The notes below the pieces were generated by a model. The model was not told the DNA's origin. It was given only the letters and a program-made list of their open reading frames with translations, and made no database searches. Positions 33,022 to 41,888 of a stretch of 43,778 bases of DNA are shown piece by piece (position 1 is the first letter of the stretch; each line of letters starts with the position of its first letter). The stretch comes from Deltaproteobacteria bacterium (GTDB lineage: Bacteria > Myxococcota > SpSt-1050 > JACRCP01). A program made the position numbers and the translations under genes. The DNA is taken from assembly GCA_016218965.1 (NCBI GenBank), contig JACRCP010000323.1, forward strand, positions 1-43,778, read 5' to 3'.

Positions 33022-35652
33022 ATGAAATGTACTGCACGCCTCGTTTCCCTCACCGTGCTATCGCTGGTCGTGTTCGCTTCGCCTGCGTATGCCTCCCCCG
33101 CCGATCTTCCATCGGTCGATGGGGCGCTCCGGGTTTTCCGGGCCGAGAACCCGTCTGCGAGAATCCTTCGCGTCGCGGGGAACCCCGTGCCGCACGGGAT
33201 CTTCGACATCCGCATCAAGTCGGGCGCCCTCTCGCCCGAAACCGCCGCGCGCGCGTTCATTTCCAAACACGCCGGCATCTGGACCCTCGAAGCGAACGGG
33301 GTGACTCTTGAAACCTCGCGCGTCATCCGGACGGGTTTTGGGCACGTGGTGCAGTTCCGTCCCAGGTACCGCGGGCTCGACGTGGTCGGCGGGACGCTCT
33401 CCGTCGGGCTGGACCGGGCAAACAACGTCATCAGCGTGACGACCGGGCTCCGGCCCCTGACGGAGATCGATGTGCGGCCTGGCCTAAACGAGTTCGACGC
33501 GTGGCGCCAGGCGCTTTCGTTTGTGGACTGGACGGACCGGCCGGTCGTGAAAAAGTTCGACCCGCGCGGCGCAAAGCTCGTCGTGTTCGTGACGGGCGGC
33601 GGGCCGGCGCTCGCGTACGAGGTTTCGGTGTCTCAACCGGCCAACATGCACCGCTGGAAGGTCTACGTGGACGCCGGCGACGGGAAGTTCCTGTTCAAGC
33701 GCCCGAACGTCGTGTTTCTCAACCAGGCGAAGGTGTACGACCCGAACCCGGGGTTTGCCATGGACGCCCCGCTTTCGGACGTCACGCTCGGCGACTTCGC
33801 CGACAACGACCACACGATCGACAAGACGCTCAACGGCGTCCGGATAATCACGAAGAACTGCGCCGGGAGCGGCGCGCCCAAGGACCTCTTCGAGTTCGAC
33901 GGCACGCTATACCGGGGACCGCTTTGCGAGATGGTGTTCAAGACCCAGGCCGACGGAAACGGCGATTTTTTGGCCCAGCCCCTGGACCCCGCCGAGTGCG
34001 TGAATCTCGCACAGACCGGAACCCAGGAGGAGCTGGACGCCTGTTTCGAAAAGAACGCCTACGACGAGTATGCCGAGGTGGCGATGTACTACCATGCCAA
34101 CAAGGTGTACGACTATTTCCGCGGCATGGGTTTTTCCGAGCTTGTCGTGAGCCCGATCGTGGCCGGCGTCAATCTCAAGATCCCGAACATGTACGACCTT
34201 TTCTACGGCGGCGCCACCTGCGAGCCCGGAAAGGACGAATTCGGCAACGACATCACAATCTGCACGACCACGCGGTTCATGCCGTTCGACAACGCCATGT
34301 TCATGCCGTTTGACCCCAACGACCCCAGCGCCCAGCAGTACGGCGAGTTCTTCGGCGTGGACCAGGACGCCATCCTGTTCGGGCAGGGGGCCTTCATCGA
34401 TTTTGCGTACGACGGCGACGTCATCTACCACGAGTTCACGCACGCGGTCATCCAGACCGTGACCGACAACCAGATGGTGGACTTCGACGAGTACGGGATG
34501 GTCATCGAGGTGGGGGCAGTCAACGAGGGGATGGCCGACTACTTTGCGGCTGCCCTCACCGACGACCCCAAGACCGGGAACTACGCGCGGCGCGCGGACC
34601 CGTCGGGTGACTCACTCACGATGTCCCCCGACTCGATCCGCGACATAGGCGTGCAGGTCAGGTGCCTCGATGACACGTGGGGCGAGGTGCACCAGGACGG
34701 GCTAGTGATTTCGAACGCCGTGTGGGAGGCGCGGAAGCTGTTTTCGGAGACGTTCCCCGCAAAAGACGTCCAGGTGTTCCACAAGGCGGTCTTCGATTCG
34801 ATGGCAAGCTGGGGCCCGGTCCCCCGATTCAAGACCGTGACCGAGGCGATCCTCTCGTCTTTTTCGAACAACCCCGAGATCGGCGCCGATTTCGCCGCCG
34901 CGGCGCGGCCCAAGTTCGAGGCGAACAACGCCCACGACTGTCCCCGCGTGTTCAAGCTCGAGCTGGGCAGGAGCAAGGACATCCTGTTCAGCGACAACTA
35001 CGGCTCATTGAACTTTTGGCCCGGCTACTTCCAGTTCTCGTTTGACGTCCCCGAAGGGGCGACAACGCTATACATGGGTTTCGACGCGCAGTCGTCGGGG
35101 TACGGCGGAACCACCGACATCAGGGTCGTATTCCGGAAGGACGAGCACGTGATCATCAACTGGGACCTGTTTATGGGGAACAACAGCTTCGTCGCCGACA
35201 AGGAGGTCGAGCGCGGCGAGGACGGCTACTACACCATCAGAATCCCCGACCTCGAACCCGGCAAGACCTATTTCATGGCCCTGCTCAACTACGGCGATTC
35301 TGCATTCCTTCAAGGGATCTTCGCCAACTTCACGAACGACCCCGTTGAGATCGACGCCGGGATACCGGACGGCGGAACGGATGGAGGGCCGGTCACGTTG
35401 GACGGGGGGCAGGACGTTGGAACGGCCGAAGACGCCGGCGATTCCGGCGAGCCGGACGACGCGGGGGTCGGTCCCGACACAGCCGCGCGCCCCGACACGG
35501 GCACTCCGGACGCGGGCGTCGCACCGGATGCCGGCCCGGCGCCCGACGCCGGCGGCGCGGGCGGCGTTGACGGCGCGGCCGAAACAGATGCGGCCGAAGA
35601 AGGCGCCGACAAGGCGGCCGGCTGCTCGTGCGCCACGCTCGCGGTGGAGTGA
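33022..35652 (+). CDS. Secreted M36 (fungalysin-type) metalloprotease
   Basis: An 876-residue exported protease. The signal peptide ends near FASPAYA (residue 24). An FTP-type propeptide follows (about 30-150, VVQFRPRYRGLDVVGGTLSV). The zinc site is HEFTH (His470, Glu471, His474), with the third ligand Glu502 in NEGMADYF, matching the M36/thermolysin pattern. A C-terminal beta domain precedes an Asp-Ala-Gly/Pro tail (about 775-865), and the protein ends GCSCATLAVE. A Cys pair after such a linker recalls the start of a MYXO-CTERM sorting signal, but the hydrophobic helix and basic end are missing. ATG 33022 is chosen for the AAGGAG site seven bases before and the clean signal peptide. It is convergent with the next gene (19-base gap). 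Confidence 0.92.
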   Translation: MKCTARLVSLTVLSLVVFASPAYASPADLPSVDGALRVFRAENPSARILRVAGNPVPHGIFDIRIKSGALSPETAARAFISKHAGIWTLEANGVTLETSRVIRTGFGHVVQFRPRYRGLDVVGGTLSVGLDRANNVISVTTGLRPLTEIDVRPGLNEFDAWRQALSFVDWTDRPVVKKFDPRGAKLVVFVTGGGPALAYEVSVSQPANMHRWKVYVDAGDGKFLFKRPNVVFLNQAKVYDPNPGFAMDAPLSDVTLGDFADNDHTIDKTLNGVRIITKNCAGSGAPKDLFEFDGTLYRGPLCEMVFKTQADGNGDFLAQPLDPAECVNLAQTGTQEELDACFEKNAYDEYAEVAMYYHANKVYDYFRGMGFSELVVSPIVAGVNLKIPNMYDLFYGGATCEPGKDEFGNDITICTTTRFMPFDNAMFMPFDPNDPSAQQYGEFFGVDQDAILFGQGAFIDFAYDGDVIYHEFTHAVIQTVTDNQMVDFDEYGMVIEVGAVNEGMADYFAAALTDDPKTGNYARRADPSGDSLTMSPDSIRDIGVQVRCLDDTWGEVHQDGLVISNAVWEARKLFSETFPAKDVQVFHKAVFDSMASWGPVPRFKTVTEAILSSFSNNPEIGADFAAAARPKFEANNAHDCPRVFKLELGRSKDILFSDNYGSLNFWPGYFQFSFDVPEGATTLYMGFDAQSSGYGGTTDIRVVFRKDEHVIINWDLFMGNNSFVADKEVERGEDGYYTIRIPDLEPGKTYFMALLNYGDSAFLQGIFANFTNDPVEIDAGIPDGGTDGGPVTLDGGQDVGTAEDAGDSGEPDDAGVGPDTAARPDTGTPDAGVAPDAGPAPDAGGAGGVDGAAETDAAEEGADKAAGCSCATLAVE

Positions 35653-35671
35653 TCGGCGACCGAACCGGGCC

Positions 35672-37636
35672 TTATTGCGGCGTTGATTCGCCTTTGAGAT
35701 GGCTGCGGAGCGCCTCGACCTGGCCGGGTTTTTCGAATGAGGGCAGGTTGAGCGTCCGCGCTTTTTCGATGAGAGACAGCCCCGCTGCACCGCCGGTCAT
35801 CAGCACAAAGCGGGCGGCAAGCGGCCCCGCCTTTTCGCGGACGTATTCGTAGAGGTCCACGCCGCTTTTGCCCCGCATGTTGAGGTCGGCGACGATCCAG
35901 TCGAAGTCGCGGTCGAGCCCCAGAAGCTCCATGGCCGCCTCGGCCGATCCGAGCGTCACGACGTCGAAGTTCCTGCAAAGCGACCGTTCGAGCGTACGGA
36001 GGACCATCTCCTCGTCGTCGACGACCAGCACGCGCATGCGGGCCTTGCGGGGGACCTGTGATCGGCGCACCGCCTTCTCGGGCGGAAGGGGCCGCGCGAG
36101 GCCGTCCTGGACGGCCTGCAGGAGCGCCGCCGCGTCGTACGGTTTCGGGAGGAGGCCGATGGCCCCTTTGGAGATGATGGCGTCGGTGTTCGCGTGTCCG
36201 GCGGGACCGGCGAGCAGGACCTTGGCCGTGTCGTCGATGGCCATGAGCTGGTCGAAGGTCCCGGCGGCGTCCGAGCCCGGCATGGCGATGTCGAGGACGA
36301 CGAGGTCGATCTCGTCGCGCCGCGCCTCAAAAATGATCGTGGCCTCAAACGGGTCTGAGGCGGTGATGACGTTCAGGCGGTGTTTGCCGAGAATGCGTTT
36401 CCCGACCTCGAGCATCGTCTCCTCGTCGTCGACAAGGAGCACCGTGCCCACCGGCGGGGTCCTGGTGGCGGCGGCGCCCGGGATCACCCCCGCTTCGGCG
36501 GCGGGGACCTGCGGGAGAGAGATGGTCGTAGCGTCGGGGGTGACCTCGACCTCGGCGGACGGGGAACCTGCCGGCAGTTCATCGGCCTTGACCGGCGGGC
36601 TCGAAGCTTTCTTGACGATCTCGACGATGGCCTCGGCCGCCTTGCGCGGCTCGCCGTCCGGAGGGAGGTCCTCGACGAGGGCCGTGGCGAACCCGAGAAT
36701 GCCCGTGAGCGAGTTCTTGAGGTCGTGCGCGGCCTTCGCCGCCGGCCGCGCGGCTCCGGCGGGTTTCACGGCCCCGCAGGGCGCCGCCGCCGGGGCCATG
36801 CCGTCGAAGATCTGCTCCACGAGCGCCGCCTTGACGTCGGGGCGGGCCTGACAGGCCGAAAACGCGATCAAGTGAGGGCCCTTGATTGACGGCGTTTCGA
36901 GGACGGCTTCGTGGCGCACGGCCTTCTTCTCGAAGATCACCTGTCTTAGGGGGCACGCGTGGCCGGGAAACGCGCAGGGGGTCTGCGACCCGTAGACCGT
37001 CCGGTAGCACGACTTCCCGGCAAGCTCGGCCGCGGACGCCGAGCCCAGCCGGCGTGCGGCCGCCGCGTTGGCGCGGACTATGCGAAAATCCTCGCCGATG
37101 ACGATGACGGGCTGTTCGACGGCGTCCAGGATATCGTTGATCGAGCGCATCGCCGACTGCAGGTCGATGACCATCTTCTCGAGCCGGTCGACCAGGCGGT
37201 CGGTGTAGCGGTCGATGAACGTGTCGTCGCCCATCGGGCGGCGCGGCGGGACCCCGAGCCCCAGCATCCCGGCGCCGGGGGCGGCGTCTTCGAGGACCTT
37301 CTGAATGACGCGGGGATCGAAGGGCTTTCTTATCACACCCGATGCGCCGAGGTCGAAGAAGAACTTCTCGTCCTCGGGCCCCGTCATCACCGCCGTCGTG
37401 ACGTAGAACGGAATCGCAGCCATCGCCTGGTCGCGGCGGACCTCCTTGAGCATGGTCACGCCGTCCATCCCCGGCATCACGGCGTCGCATATGATGAGGT
37501 CGGCGGCGGCCTTGCGGAGAGTGCCCATCCCTTCCTCGCCGTTTCGCGCGCGCGTGACGGCGTGGCCGCGGGCCGAGATGATGGCATCGAGGGCGGCGAG
37601 GTCTTCCTCGCGATCGTCGAGGATCAGGACGTTCAT
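35672..37636 (-). CDS. Rec-PAS-HisKA-Rec-Rec protein without ATPase domain
   Basis: A 654-residue cytoplasmic signalling protein. Receiver 1 (1-120) has acceptor Asp51 in LIICDAVMPGMDG. A PAS domain (about 165-265) has the cysteine motif GKSCYRTVYG...CAFPGHACPL. A HisKA-like helix follows with His304 in AAHDLKNSLTGILGF, but instead of a HATPase domain there is a short linker and then receiver 2 (about 395-510, LVVLDIAMPG) and receiver 3 (about 530-645, IVADLNMRGKSG). It therefore cannot phosphorylate itself; the helix may serve as a phosphotransfer site for a kinase acting in trans. It starts six bases after the Rec-HD-GYP stop, so the two form an operon. Confidence 0.88.
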   Translation of the reverse strand: MNVLILDDREEDLAALDAIISARGHAVTRARNGEEGMGTLRKAAADLIICDAVMPGMDGVTMLKEVRRDQAMAAIPFYVTTAVMTGPEDEKFFFDLGASGVIRKPFDPRVIQKVLEDAAPGAGMLGLGVPPRRPMGDDTFIDRYTDRLVDRLEKMVIDLQSAMRSINDILDAVEQPVIVIGEDFRIVRANAAAARRLGSASAAELAGKSCYRTVYGSQTPCAFPGHACPLRQVIFEKKAVRHEAVLETPSIKGPHLIAFSACQARPDVKAALVEQIFDGMAPAAAPCGAVKPAGAARPAAKAAHDLKNSLTGILGFATALVEDLPPDGEPRKAAEAIVEIVKKASSPPVKADELPAGSPSAEVEVTPDATTISLPQVPAAEAGVIPGAAATRTPPVGTVLLVDDEETMLEVGKRILGKHRLNVITASDPFEATIIFEARRDEIDLVVLDIAMPGSDAAGTFDQLMAIDDTAKVLLAGPAGHANTDAIISKGAIGLLPKPYDAAALLQAVQDGLARPLPPEKAVRRSQVPRKARMRVLVVDDEEMVLRTLERSLCRNFDVVTLGSAEAAMELLGLDRDFDWIVADLNMRGKSGVDLYEYVREKAGPLAARFVLMTGGAAGLSLIEKARTLNLPSFEKPGQVEALRSHLKGESTPQ

Positions 37637-37642
37637 CGGCGG

Positions 37643-39157
37643 TCAGCCCTTCATGCGGTTGTACGTGAAGTCCATCTCGCCGGCCTTCGAAACAAAGGCG
37701 CCGAGGACCAGCGGGTCGAAGTGCGCGGGCATCGTCCGGCCGTCCCCCTTTGTGATGATATCGAACGCCTTGTTGTGGTCGAACTCGGGCTTGTAGGTCC
37801 GGGCGCACCGGAGCGCGTCGTATATGTCGGCGATCGCCACCACCCGCCCTTCGATGGGTATGTCGTCGCCCTTGAGCCCGCGCGGATAGCCGCTCCCGTC
37901 GAAACGCTCGTGGTGTGTGAGTGCTATGCTGCGCGCGACCGTCAGTTTCGGATGGTCGCCGAGAATCCGGGCGCCGTACACGGTGTGCTGTTTCATCTCC
38001 CGCCATTCCTCGGGGGTCAGCTTGCCCGGTTTCCGGAGGAGAGAGGGGTTGATGTGGATCTTCCCGACGTCGTGCATCTGGGCGTGGAGGCCGATATCAT
38101 CGACCAGTTTCTCGGGGAGACCCATCTCGACGGCGATCGCACGGGCGTACTCGTTGACCCTGAGAATGTGGTTCCCGGTGTCCTCGTCGTTGGCCTCGGC
38201 CGCGCGGGCGAGGGCCTCGACGGTGTAGCGGAACGCCTCATCCGTCCGGCGGATCAGGGACGCGAGGTTGTCGAAGAAGTGGAGGTGCATCGACAGGCTT
38301 TTCAGGACGTCGGCGTCGAAGCGGGAGACGTCCTTTTCGTAGTTCATCGCCACGAGCGCCGCGGCGCCGCCCCGGACGGCCGCGTAGCTGCGGAACTCGC
38401 CCAAGACCTTCGAAACGTCGTCGCCGAAACCTTCTCCCGCGCCGGCCGGCCCGAAATTTGCGAACTCCACGCCCGGGGAGCCGGTCTTCCGCTCGGCTCG
38501 CGCCGGGGGCCTCACCGACGCCGTCTCGAAAAACAGCCGGACAAATCCCCCCGACTGGAAGTAGAGCCGGCCGGTCCATCCGTTTCCGCCCGCGGCGCCC
38601 ACGAGCACCCCGGCGGGCCGGTTGAACTCGACGACACGGCCGGTCAGAATCTGCGACACGAGATGGAACTCCATCACCTTGGCGTCGAATTTGAGCGGGT
38701 CGAAGGAATGCAGCACCGATTCGGTGTACTCGGTGAAGTGGCCCATTGTGGCGAACGAACCCGCCAGCGCCTGGTGCGCGAGGCTCAGCGCAAGGGCGCT
38801 TCGCACCCGGGCGATCAGCTCGGCGGCGTTGTACGGCTTGTTGAGGTAGTCGTCGGCGCCCGCCGACAGGCCCCGGATTCGGCTCGCCATGTCGTCGAGG
38901 CCCGTCACCAGCACGACGGGGGTGAACATGAGTTCGGGACTTGCCTTGACCTTGCGGCAGACCTCGAAGCCGTCCATCTTGGGCATCACCACGTCCGAGA
39001 GGATGAGGTCCGGCCGGCAGTCGAGGGCGAGCGAGTAGCCTGCCGCGCCGTCGTTGGCCGAGACGATCTCGACGTCCTCGTGCTCGAGGATTCGCATCAT
39101 CATTTCGATGTTCTGCTGTTCATCGTCGAGCAGCAGGATTCGAGGTCTCTTGCCCAT
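37643..39157 (-). CDS. Rec-HD-GYP cyclic-di-GMP phosphodiesterase
   Basis: A 504-residue response regulator. The receiver domain starts RILLLDDEQQN and has the acceptor Asp in LILSDVVMPKMDGF. A central domain (about 150-310) is of unknown type. The HD-GYP domain carries His362-Asp363 in AQMHDVGKIH and HHERFDGSGYP at 415-425, both intact, so it should hydrolyse cyclic-di-GMP. The frame is open to 39289, but ATG 39157 puts the receiver at the normal N-terminus, and the extension overlaps the divergent gene. No strong ribosome site; the -10 candidate is close to the start. Paired with the ATPase-less hybrid protein downstream. Confidence 0.93.
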   Translation of the reverse strand: MGKRPRILLLDDEQQNIEMMMRILEHEDVEIVSANDGAAGYSLALDCRPDLILSDVVMPKMDGFEVCRKVKASPELMFTPVVLVTGLDDMASRIRGLSAGADDYLNKPYNAAELIARVRSALALSLAHQALAGSFATMGHFTEYTESVLHSFDPLKFDAKVMEFHLVSQILTGRVVEFNRPAGVLVGAAGGNGWTGRLYFQSGGFVRLFFETASVRPPARAERKTGSPGVEFANFGPAGAGEGFGDDVSKVLGEFRSYAAVRGGAAALVAMNYEKDVSRFDADVLKSLSMHLHFFDNLASLIRRTDEAFRYTVEALARAAEANDEDTGNHILRVNEYARAIAVEMGLPEKLVDDIGLHAQMHDVGKIHINPSLLRKPGKLTPEEWREMKQHTVYGARILGDHPKLTVARSIALTHHERFDGSGYPRGLKGDDIPIEGRVVAIADIYDALRCARTYKPEFDHNKAFDIITKGDGRTMPAHFDPLVLGAFVSKAGEMDFTYNRMKG

Positions 39158-39165
39158 CCGCCGCC

Positions 39166-39196
39166 AATATACCACAAGCTTGCGGCGCGGCGTCAA
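39166..39196 (-). promoter_or_regulatory. Candidate promoter of the Rec-HD-GYP operon
   Basis: Minus strand TTGACG (39191-39196), a 19-base spacer and TATATT (39166-39171). The -10 is only eight bases from the ATG, so the message would be nearly leaderless if this is used. Confidence 0.4.
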
Positions 39197-39209
39197 CAAA
39201 GGGTAGTAT
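39180..39209 (+). promoter_or_regulatory. Candidate promoter of the C69 dipeptidase gene
   Basis: TTGCGG (39180-39185), an 18-base spacer and TAGTAT (39204-39209). It overlaps the divergent promoter, so the two could exclude one another. A ribosome site CGGAGGGA lies at 39223-39230. Confidence 0.4.
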
Positions 39210-39237
39210 CCATTTGCCAATCCGGAGGGAAGCATAG

Positions 39238-40668
39238 ATGACGAAAAGCCTCGGTGCGATTGCCGCCACGGCGGTTGTTGCGGCCGCAATCCACCCGGCG
39301 CCTGCGCGGGCGTGCACGAGCATCATGGTCGCGCGCGGCGCATCGGCGGACGGGTCGGTCATGGTCACGTACTCGGCCGACTCGCACGAGCTCTACGGCG
39401 AGCTCTATTTTTATCCGGCAGCGGTCCACCCGGAAGGCGCCATGCGCGACGTTTTCGACTGGGACCACGGGGACTACCTCGGAAAGATCAAGGAGGCGCG
39501 CCGGACGTACCAGGTGGTGGGAAACATGAACGAGCGCCAGGTGGTGATAGCCGAGACGACATTCGGCGGGCGCAAGGAACTCGGAAACCCCAAACAGGGG
39601 ATCGACTACGGCACGCTGATCTTCGTGGCGCTCCAGCGGGCCGGGACAGCGCGGGAGGCCGTCTCGGTAATCACGAACCTCGCGGGCGAGAACGGCTACC
39701 GGAGCAAGGGTGAGTCGCTTTCGATAGGCGACCCGAAAGAGGCGTGGCTCCTCGAGATTATAGGCAAGGGGGCCGGCGAAAAGGGCGTCGTGTGGGTCGC
39801 CGCGCGCGTGCCCGACGGTTACATGGCGGCGCACGCGAACTACCCTCGGATACGCACGTTCCCCAGAAACGACCCCGCGAACTGGATGTACTCGAAAGAC
39901 GTGGTCTCATTCGCCCGCAGGCAGGGGTATTTCGCGGGGGACGATGCCGCATTCTCATTTGCCGACGCGTACAATTCCCTGACGTTCAAATCGCTCCGGT
40001 CGTGCGAGGCGCGTGTGTGGAGCATTTACCGGCGCGCGGCGCCCTCCAGAAACCTGTCCGCCGACTTCATCAAGGGGGTGCTCGACGCCGAGCCGCTGCC
40101 GCTCTGGCTGAAGCCCGACCGGCCGCTCTCGGTGCAGGATGTCATGTCGCTCATGCGCGATCACTTCACGGGCACGGATCTTGACCTCTCGGAGGGAGTG
40201 GGCGCCGGACCGTTTGCGCTGCCGTACCGCTGGCGTCCCATGCACTGGAAGGTGGATGGCGTCGAGTACGTGCACGAACGCGCCATCTCGACGCAACAGA
40301 CCGGGTTTTCGTTCGTGAGCCAGTCGCGCGCGTGGCTGCCGGACCCGGTGGGCGGCGTCCTGTGGTTCGGTGTCGACGACACGTCTTCCACCGTCTACGT
40401 GCCCGTCTACGCCGGCATCCGGCGCGTCCCGAAACCCCTGGCGGTGGGGACCGGCGACTTCCACCGCTTTTCGTGGGACTCGATGTTCTGGGTGTTCAAC
40501 GCCGTCGCGAACTTTGCGTACTCGCGCTACAGGGACATCATCGGGGACATCCGCGCCGTACAGGTCGAGCTCGAGGGGTCGTTTTTGGCCCGCCAGGCTG
40601 ACGTCGAGAAGGCGGCCGTCGACCTGCACAAGAGGGCGCCCGAGCTGGCGCGGGACTACCTGACCTGA
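39238..40668 (+). CDS. C69 family dipeptidase, C-terminus cut by frameshift
   Basis: A secreted N-terminal-nucleophile dipeptidase. A signal-like segment ends PARACTSIMVARGASADGS; Cys26 is the expected nucleophile exposed by cleavage, and SADGS is the family hallmark. GNMNERQVVIAETTFGGR and GYMAAHANYPRI are also family-like. The frame stops at 40668 after 476 residues, but the usual C-terminal helix region follows at once in another frame (40669-40931). The cause is a tandem 5-base duplication, CTGACCTGAC at 40660-40669; with one copy the protein would read DYLTGYTEEQAVKVHGRW without a break. The truncated protein keeps the catalytic residue but may not fold fully. Confidence 0.88.
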   Translation: MTKSLGAIAATAVVAAAIHPAPARACTSIMVARGASADGSVMVTYSADSHELYGELYFYPAAVHPEGAMRDVFDWDHGDYLGKIKEARRTYQVVGNMNERQVVIAETTFGGRKELGNPKQGIDYGTLIFVALQRAGTAREAVSVITNLAGENGYRSKGESLSIGDPKEAWLLEIIGKGAGEKGVVWVAARVPDGYMAAHANYPRIRTFPRNDPANWMYSKDVVSFARRQGYFAGDDAAFSFADAYNSLTFKSLRSCEARVWSIYRRAAPSRNLSADFIKGVLDAEPLPLWLKPDRPLSVQDVMSLMRDHFTGTDLDLSEGVGAGPFALPYRWRPMHWKVDGVEYVHERAISTQQTGFSFVSQSRAWLPDPVGGVLWFGVDDTSSTVYVPVYAGIRRVPKPLAVGTGDFHRFSWDSMFWVFNAVANFAYSRYRDIIGDIRAVQVELEGSFLARQADVEKAAVDLHKRAPELARDYLT

Positions 40669-40669
40669 C
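40660..40669. repeat. 5-base tandem duplication that breaks the C69 gene
   Basis: CTGAC is repeated at 40660-40664 and 40665-40669. The second copy creates the TGA at 40666-40668 and shifts the frame by two. Removing one copy restores the family's C-terminus. Confidence 0.8.
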
Positions 40670-40931
40670 GGGCTACACCGAGGAACAGGCAGTGAAGGTC
40701 CACGGCCGCTGGCGCGAGTTGTTCGAACGGGTCCTGGTGAAATATCTCGACGGGAACGTGCGCGACGAGAAGGGGAAAGTCACGCACCCCGAGTATCCGC
40801 AGTTCTGGTATCGCCGGATCGTCGAGGACGAGGGCGAGCGCGTGCGCGTCCGCAGGCTCAAGGGCGAACCGGAAACGCCGCAAAAGCCGCCGGAACAGGG
40901 GGCGTGCCCGCCGTGCGAGCAGCGCAGGTAG
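40669..40931 (+). pseudogene. Displaced C-terminal part of the C69 dipeptidase
   Basis: Reads GYTEEQAVKVHGRWRELFER, then LVKYLDGNVRDEKGK and YPQFWYRRIVED, which is the normal end of secreted C69 dipeptidases, followed by a Pro-rich tail with two Cys (GACPPCEQRR). A GTG at 40692 has no ribosome site, so it is unlikely to be translated by itself. The stop TAG at 40929-40931 overlaps the first heptamer of the next array. Confidence 0.75.
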
Positions 40932-40964
40932 TGGCCAGTGGCCAGTTGTCGGTGGCCAGTGCTC
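40930..40964. repeat. Heptamer array, core AGTGGCC
   Basis: Five in-phase units: AGTGGCC, AGTGGCC, AGTTGTC, GGTGGCC, AGTGCTC. It fills almost the whole 43-base spacer between the converging C69 and PP2C genes and begins inside the C69 stop codon. Confidence 0.8.
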
Positions 40965-40974
40965 CCGCTGAGCG

Positions 40975-41736
40975 CTATGCGATGAACTTGAGCAGGATCG
41001 TCGTGATGTTGTCCATCCCGCCGTTCTGGTTGGCGCGGGCGATGAGCTCGGCCGCCGCCTGATCGAGACCGGCGGACTTGTTGACGACCTGGACGATCTC
41101 CTGGTCGTTCACCATGCCCGAAAGCCCGTCCGTGCACATCAGGTAGATGTCGTTTTCCATGGGCTTGAGCTTGAGGATGTCGACCTGGACGGTTTCCTTC
41201 ATCCCGAGCGCCCGCACGATGACGTTCTTGTGGGGGAAGTTCTCGATCTCTTCGGGGGTGAGCTTCTTGGCCTTGATGTAGTCGTTGAGGAGCGAGTGGT
41301 CCTCGGTGAGCTGCTCAAGCTGCCCGCCGCGCACGCGGTAGCCGCGCGAGTCGCCCACGTGCCCGACGATGAGCACGCCGTCCGAGAAAAGGGACGACAC
41401 CATCGTGGTCCCCATGCCGCGGTACTTGGCCTCGCGCTGGGCGGCCTCGTAGATGCGAAGGTTGGCGAGCTTCATCCCGGTGACGAGCCGGTTCTCCTGG
41501 TAGTCGCGCTCCTTGTCCATCTTGAAAGGCCACGTCACCTCGTCGTCGTTGCTGGTGGCCTTGAAGAAGTTCGCGACCGTCTCGACCGCCATCTGGCTCG
41601 CGACCTCGCCCGAGGAGTGCCCGCCCATGCCGTCGGCGACGATGAAGAGGTTCTCCTCTTCCATCGTGAAGAACGAGTCTTCATTGTGGGTGCGTTTCAT
41701 GCCGACATGGGTAAGGCCGGCGGCCTTGATCTGCAT
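40975..41736 (-). CDS. PP2C-type protein serine/threonine phosphatase
   Basis: A 253-residue cytoplasmic phosphatase that is one complete PPM domain. Metal and phosphate motifs are intact: NEDSFF (18-23), VADGMGGHSSGE (about 33-44), GMGTTMVS, GHVGDSRGYRV, CTDGLSGM and GGMDNITTILL near the end. It should reverse Ser/Thr phosphorylation by a Hanks-type kinase; no such kinase is in the window. GAGGG lies before the ATG. It is transcribed from its own promoter, divergent from the PilZ operon. Confidence 0.96.
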   Translation of the reverse strand: MQIKAAGLTHVGMKRTHNEDSFFTMEEENLFIVADGMGGHSSGEVASQMAVETVANFFKATSNDDEVTWPFKMDKERDYQENRLVTGMKLANLRIYEAAQREAKYRGMGTTMVSSLFSDGVLIVGHVGDSRGYRVRGGQLEQLTEDHSLLNDYIKAKKLTPEEIENFPHKNVIVRALGMKETVQVDILKLKPMENDIYLMCTDGLSGMVNDQEIVQVVNKSAGLDQAAAELIARANQNGGMDNITTILLKFIA

Positions 41737-41778
41737 CGGTCCCTCGGGATCGGGTGCGGCGAACGCCGAATCACGGCG

Positions 41779-41807
41779 TATATACTATAAACCCCCCGGT
41801 GCGTCAA
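41779..41807 (-). promoter_or_regulatory. Promoter of the PP2C gene
   Basis: Minus strand TTGACG (41802-41807), a 17-base spacer and TATATA (41779-41784), 42 bases before the start codon. Confidence 0.55.
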
Positions 41808-41831
41808 CGAAACCGCGCGCCGCGCTTTTTG

Positions 41832-41861
41832 TTGAACAATACGGTCGGATTCGCGTACAAT
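41832..41861 (+). promoter_or_regulatory. Promoter of the PilZ operon
   Basis: TTGAAC (41832-41837), an 18-base spacer and TACAAT (41856-41861), 27 bases before GTG 41889. Confidence 0.55.
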
Positions 41862-41888
41862 CGGCCCGAATCCGCAGGAAGGGTGGAC

